Part shown: piece after piece, positions 59,890 to 64,000 of the stretch
Layout of the letters: every line of letters begins with the position of its first letter
Numbering within the stretch: position 1 is the stretch's first letter
Assembly (NCBI GenBank): GCA_030159075.1
Contig: BROG01000076.1
Coordinates: 1,327,001 to 1,391,000, forward strand
DNA: 64,000 bases
Source of the DNA: Atrina japonica
Lineage: Eukaryota; Mollusca; Bivalvia; Pterioida; Pinnidae
Direction of reading: 5' to 3'
Program-made: the position numbers and the translations under genes
The notes under the pieces: model-generated
The model's database searches: none
The model's input: the letters and a program-made list of their open reading frames with translations, nothing else
Told to the model about the DNA's origin: nothing

Positions 59890-61255
59890 GTGATGTTTAT
59901 GAAACAAAGACTAAAATCCGATATTCAAATCAATACTAGAGTTGGCATTAAGACGATGACTTTTCAAATTTCGGAGTCTCTAAAACAGAATAACCCAGGT
60001 ACACAACATATTTATCAAGCCACGAAAATGTCAAATGCATTCCGCAAACTTTCCATACTAAGAGCAAAATTTTTTATGTAAGGTAGGCATGAAATACAAA
60101 CCATTACAGTACGGAATTATTATTCATAAAACCTTAAATACATATTTCATCGTCGTCGTCGACGTCGTTGTCATCATCATCATCATCATTGTCGTCGTTG
60201 TCATAAGCTTTATCGGTATAGATTTTTCTCAGAGTTAAAATCTGTTTCATGACCCACGTAACATTGTTAGGAGACGGGCGGTACACCAGTGTCTCCATCT
60301 TGCGAGTAATGAATATATCTCGAAGTTACTTCAACAGTTTATTTCATGTTAGTGAACAATGAAATAAAAATTTCATAACAAAAACAAAAATATTTCTGGC
60401 CTGTCAAACAATGATTTTAAGTACCCGTCACCACGTCAATCAACATAAGTTTATATACACTTTGTAATTTATAATGATTTCAAATATAGATACTACTTAT
60501 CTTATCTCGTATGTTTATTTAATTTGTGGTTTGGTAGAATACTTCTTTATTTCTTATAAAAATTTGTATCGTGTTTCGCCAAATCCATAATTGCGTATCT
60601 AAGCTGAGAATGGGTGTTTTGGTTCTTAAGTTGTTTTCCATACGGTGTGACGATCAAAAGAAAAAAAAGAGACTGTAGAACTGAGCTGCTTATTTAGTTT
60701 AACCTATCCAATCCTGCATTTCAAGGCATCAGGACAAGTGATCAGGAAAATTGGGAACTAGAAAATTACATTATCTGGACTAGCCCATTTAGGTTAGAAT
60801 AAAAATAAACCATATTTATACAGTAATATCACACAAATTATGGATAGATCAACTTTTGGAAACGAGAAACATTCAAATGTTGGCGGCGCATTCACACTGT
60901 TCGCATTTTCGTCAATGCAGATAAAAAAAAAGATCCTAGCTTGCATCTAAAATTTGAAGTGTAAAACTTCTATATCCTATAAAAATGTTTATCAAAAATT
61001 TGCCAGTTACGAAATACAATGCATTTGAAATTATATGATGTGTAATATCAATCTATTTAAAAAAGAAAAAAAAACACTTAGATGTATCAGTATGCAATGT
61101 AGTGCACACAAAATGGCATCGATGAAGTTGACATCGGGATCAAATCAAAAGGGAAATTATCAATATCAGTCTACAACACGTCTACAAACGCGGGTGTATT
61201 AACGTAATGAGCACTCCTACAAGTTTTACAGGATTTCATTTTCGGAAATATATAT
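59890..61255. other. No recognised gene; one trinucleotide tract
   Basis: 60149-60204 is a mixed (GTC)n/(ATC)n tract (cgtcgtcgtcgacgtcg, catcatcatcatcatcat). The rest is AT-rich and nothing was identified in it. Confidence 0.5.
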
Positions 61256-61261
61256 TTATAT

Positions 61262-61575
61262 TAAAGCGGTATAAACTGTGTTTATCAAATAAATTATTTC
61301 GATTTTTCCTACTTCTACTACTTGTACTTGATGAACAATAACAAATAAGATCTATACACAGACATAAATCTTACATAATTCATATATATTGTGTGATAAT
61401 AACATCAGGTCTACTTTGGTATTCATATACAAATAGAAAGGTTAAGTTAATCAATTGCTAGTGAAAAAGTGCCAAACCTGGGTTTCTCAAGCAGATTTCA
61501 CAAAATATGTAGGGATTTAAGAATGTATATGCCTGTGTATATTTCTTTCTTTTTTTATTAATATCAATAGTAAAA
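61262..61575 (+). repeat. Dispersed repeat E, copy
   Basis: Shares taaactgtgtttatc, ctacttctactacttgtact, gatgaacaataacaaataag, aaacctgggtttctcaagca and tgcctgtgtatatttctttc with the other copies. Confidence 0.65.
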
Positions 61576-62054
61576 GGAAAAAAACCAAATTATTGAAAAA
61601 AAAAACATTTTCTTGCGTATAAACCCAACCTGCCTCACTCATTGAAACATAGTTCAATACACAGTTACCTGTTTCAATGTAGAACAGTCCAGAATCACAG
61701 ACTTTAAATGAGTTATACAGTTTCGCATATTGGAAATATGCAGGTAGCTAATTTCCAAGAATGAAAATCCTTTAAAGAATCGCGTGTTTTCTATCATTTC
61801 AAATGTTTTGATTCTTATTATTTCATTTGAATTTATCTCCACAGTTGATATCATGAAAATACAAAATAACATTTTTCTGAAGTATCGAGAAGACCATTGT
61901 CTTCATGCATTTTTCTTTATTAGTACATCACAACTGCGTAATTTTATCGATCGTCCACAATGTTTCAGTTAAAAATGTGTTTTCCATCCAAACTGCAGAT
62001 TGTTTCTTATAAATCTGGAGCTGACTGGTGACCTTTGCCCCAGGTTTGACCATT

Positions 62055-62225
62055 TCACCGAGCATGAACTCGAGAGGTTTCCATACAACATTTGCGACGG
62101 GTGTAGCATGCTAACAAGGAACGATGACTAGTCCCATCCCGTTTGGAATTTGCAATTGTTATATGCATTAAGATCATTTTAATATCTAATTCGTCGTATT
62201 CTAATGGACTTTATCCAGTGACACT
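62055..62225 (-). repeat. Dispersed repeat C, copy
   Basis: Plus-strand landmarks are accgagcatgaactcgagag, gacgggtgtagcatgct, agtcccatcccgtttggaat and tcgtcgtattctaatggact, as at 3200-3410. Confidence 0.7.
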
Positions 62226-62275
62226 TCATCATACTTAAAGAAAAAATTTAAGTATCAATGGACAATCGAAACTCC

Positions 62276-62277
<2 letters not shown>

Positions 62278-62314
<37 letters not shown>

Positions 62315-62448
62315 ACAGACAGACAGGCAGACAGACAGACAGACAGACAGATAGATAGATAGATAGATAGATAAACAGACAGACAGATAGATAGACAGAT
62401 AGACAGACAGACAGACAGACAGATAGATAGATAGATAGATAGATAGAT
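62278..62448. repeat. (GATA)n/(GACA)n compound tetranucleotide array
   Basis: About 170 bases made of alternating blocks of GATA and GACA (one GGCA). The long open frame through it is an artefact. Confidence 0.97.
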
Positions 62449-62451
62449 GTA

Positions 62452-64000
62452 AATCTGATAAAGTGTGGGAGTTCGAAGTGTCGTCAGCGAACAGTCTTGT
62501 GTGTCCGAGTAATCCATAATCTGGAAGATTAAGAAAAGTGGTGACCCGAGGAACGATACCCAGACTAAAACTTTTAAACCCACATTTACTAAGTTAGTAT
62601 ATAAGGCCCTTAATCCAGACGCGGTCGAAGATCATACTGATGTAGCGAAAGGTAAAACATCAACACACTCTATTTTCAATGGAAACGTATATTTGGTAGT
62701 ATACTTCTATTAGTTGTGTTACAGTGGATTTACCAGGTCTGAAACCAGCTTAAAGGTTGTACTGTAGGTTTCTAAATTGTAAGAAATGTAAAAATATTTG
62801 AACATGACACGTTCAAATACTTTGCCTTAAAAACTCAATAATGCAATTGGTGTTTCGTTTTCGCGATCTGATTAAACCCCCTGTTTAAATTTAGATCGAA
62901 CATGTGCATTTTTTAAATAGTCGGGAATCTTTCTGGCTGAAAAAAAACTATTAAACAATCTGGCAAGAGGCTCAGCTATTTCAAGCATTGTGTTTTTGAA
63001 CAAGGTATGACGGACCTTCATCAGGACCACTGACTTTCCTCGGATCTAAGACTTTTATGTGATCTATAATTTCTTGCGGCTTGTTTTTCACAGGGAGAAA
63101 TTTCGGTATTATAATTGTCAAAGAGACACTGCATAATATATTTATTTAACACGTTCGCTTTGTTATTCTCAGAGAAAGTTGTCTGACCATTACAATACTA
63201 GGTTGGGATTTCATCATTGTGGATCTTCCATTAAATCAAAGGTCGAATGTTTTACTGTCAAATCTTTTATAATTGTGTTGTTTCATTTTGTCCCTCGTAC
63301 TATTTCTTTTTAAGTTTTTTTTTCATGTTGTTGATTTTATTTCTTTGAGTAATAGATTTATTTAAATCATTTGTTTTACGCACCTGTCTGTATTTTGTAC
63401 GTATTTTGTCCGAGGCTGTCTCGTAGTCCTATTTCCCGTCGGATATCTGAGTTGAACCATACCTTATCTAGTGGTCTTATGATTTCATTTCTGTAAGGGA
63501 TGTAATTTTTCATGATGGACATAAGTTTATCTGAGAAAGAGTCGACAGCATGATCAATGTCGTTTTCGTGGGCTAGGAAGGTCTAATCAATATTCAGAGT
63601 TTGATATCTAAAAAAATAAAAGTTAAAATCTTTATATACCTAGAAACCACGTGTAAACGTTTTGCGGATAGGTGATTTAAAATCTATAGTGACATATGTA
63701 GCCCTGTGGTTACGTCGGCTATCCACATCAATAGTACCAGATTCCCGAGGGGTCAGGGAGTCAGATAAGATTATGGGATTTATACAGTTAGACCAGGAAT
63801 GTGTGGCACGGATCGGTGTCTTTATGACATTTGAAAGATTTCAGCTAAAGAATATCTGAAACTCGAGGGTTTAGTCGTGAGTTGAAGTAGCTGCGTAGTA
63901 TTGAAATTTCTCGCGTTTCGATAGTAAAGCGAGAAATAGTTGTCCTGACGTCACTATATTTTGTAAAGAGCTGTAGGTTACTTGAAATTGCGTTAAGAGT
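62452..64000 (-). mobile_element. Decayed LINE (CR1/Jockey-like), truncated at both sides
   Basis: On the minus strand, going down from 64000, the pieces come in LINE order. The end of an endonuclease domain (RNHRATYVTIDFKSP, about 63720-63660) is followed by a linker with VWFNSDIRREIGLRDS (about 63470-63400). RT starts follow: VLDPRKVSGPDEGPS (about 63060-63005) and FNSFFSARKIPDYLKNA-like (about 62960-62900), then an ETPIALLSF ... KVFERVMFKYF stretch, a GFRPGKSTVTQLIEVYY-like stretch (about 62750-62700, frameshifted), IFDRVWIKGLIY (about 62620-62590) and finally [12 protein letters not shown] at about 62500-62460. Many stops. The element stops inside the RT at the GATA/GACA array, and its 5' part lies outside the window. 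Confidence 0.75.

Noticed and set aside
62248..64000. Retrovirus or other integrated virus
   Set aside because: The RT-related sequences in the window have non-LTR (LINE) or Penelope-type motifs; no LTRs, gag, protease or envelope-like sequence was seen.

Overview
This is a 64 kb piece of an AT-rich, intron-bearing animal genome. Its content points to a bivalve mollusc: a Mab-21-domain protein, a fibrinogen-like domain gene, a sarcoplasmic calcium-binding protein, a divergent Notch-ligand-like receptor, decayed Penelope-type reverse transcriptases, and two tRNA-derived SINE families together with long TA, CT, GT and GATA microsatellites. The taxon is inferred from this combination and no single sequence proves it.

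Layout. 1-6.6 kb holds a broken Penelope-like element (PLE) with a nested inverted insertion, a tandem array of TATA/CCAAT-like units, dispersed repeats and a SINE with clean target-site duplications. 7.3-8.0 kb is an intact intronless EF-hand gene (sarcoplasmic calcium-binding protein type) with a TATA box and poly(A) signal. 10.6-11.7 kb is an unusual element with terminal inverted repeats, filled with alternating palindromes. 12.1-23.1 kb (minus) is a 10-exon gene for a type I membrane protein: signal peptide, MNNL-like region, four tandem DSL-like modules, EGF repeats and a transmembrane helix. 24.3-26.9 kb is a second decayed PLE. 27.2-35.4 kb and 37.0-46.1 kb (both minus) are two tandem 9-exon prostaglandin reductase 1 genes whose exons were reconstructed completely (330 and 329 aa) with the same intron phases. 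48.7-49.7 kb is a dead mariner; 49.8-52.1 kb (minus) is a third PLE. 53.5-55.5 kb (plus) is an intact 665-aa Mab-21/cGAS-like protein that lacks the usual metal-binding pair. 57.2-59.5 kb (minus) carries three exons of a fibrinogen-related domain with a reading-frame break. 62.5-64.0 kb (minus) is a decayed LINE ending flush against a GATA/GACA array.

The genes do not form one pathway. Three of them (Mab-21/cGAS-like, fibrinogen-related, and perhaps the DSL/EGF receptor) belong to families expanded in molluscs and often linked with recognition or signalling. The PTGR1 pair is a local tandem duplication of an NADPH-dependent alkenal/eicosanoid reductase. Most of the remaining sequence is repeat-derived. 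The observations most worth checking are the palindrome-filled TIR element, the minisatellite of splice-donor copies directly behind a real donor in PTGR1 copy B, the tandem DSL modules, and several fold-back elements.
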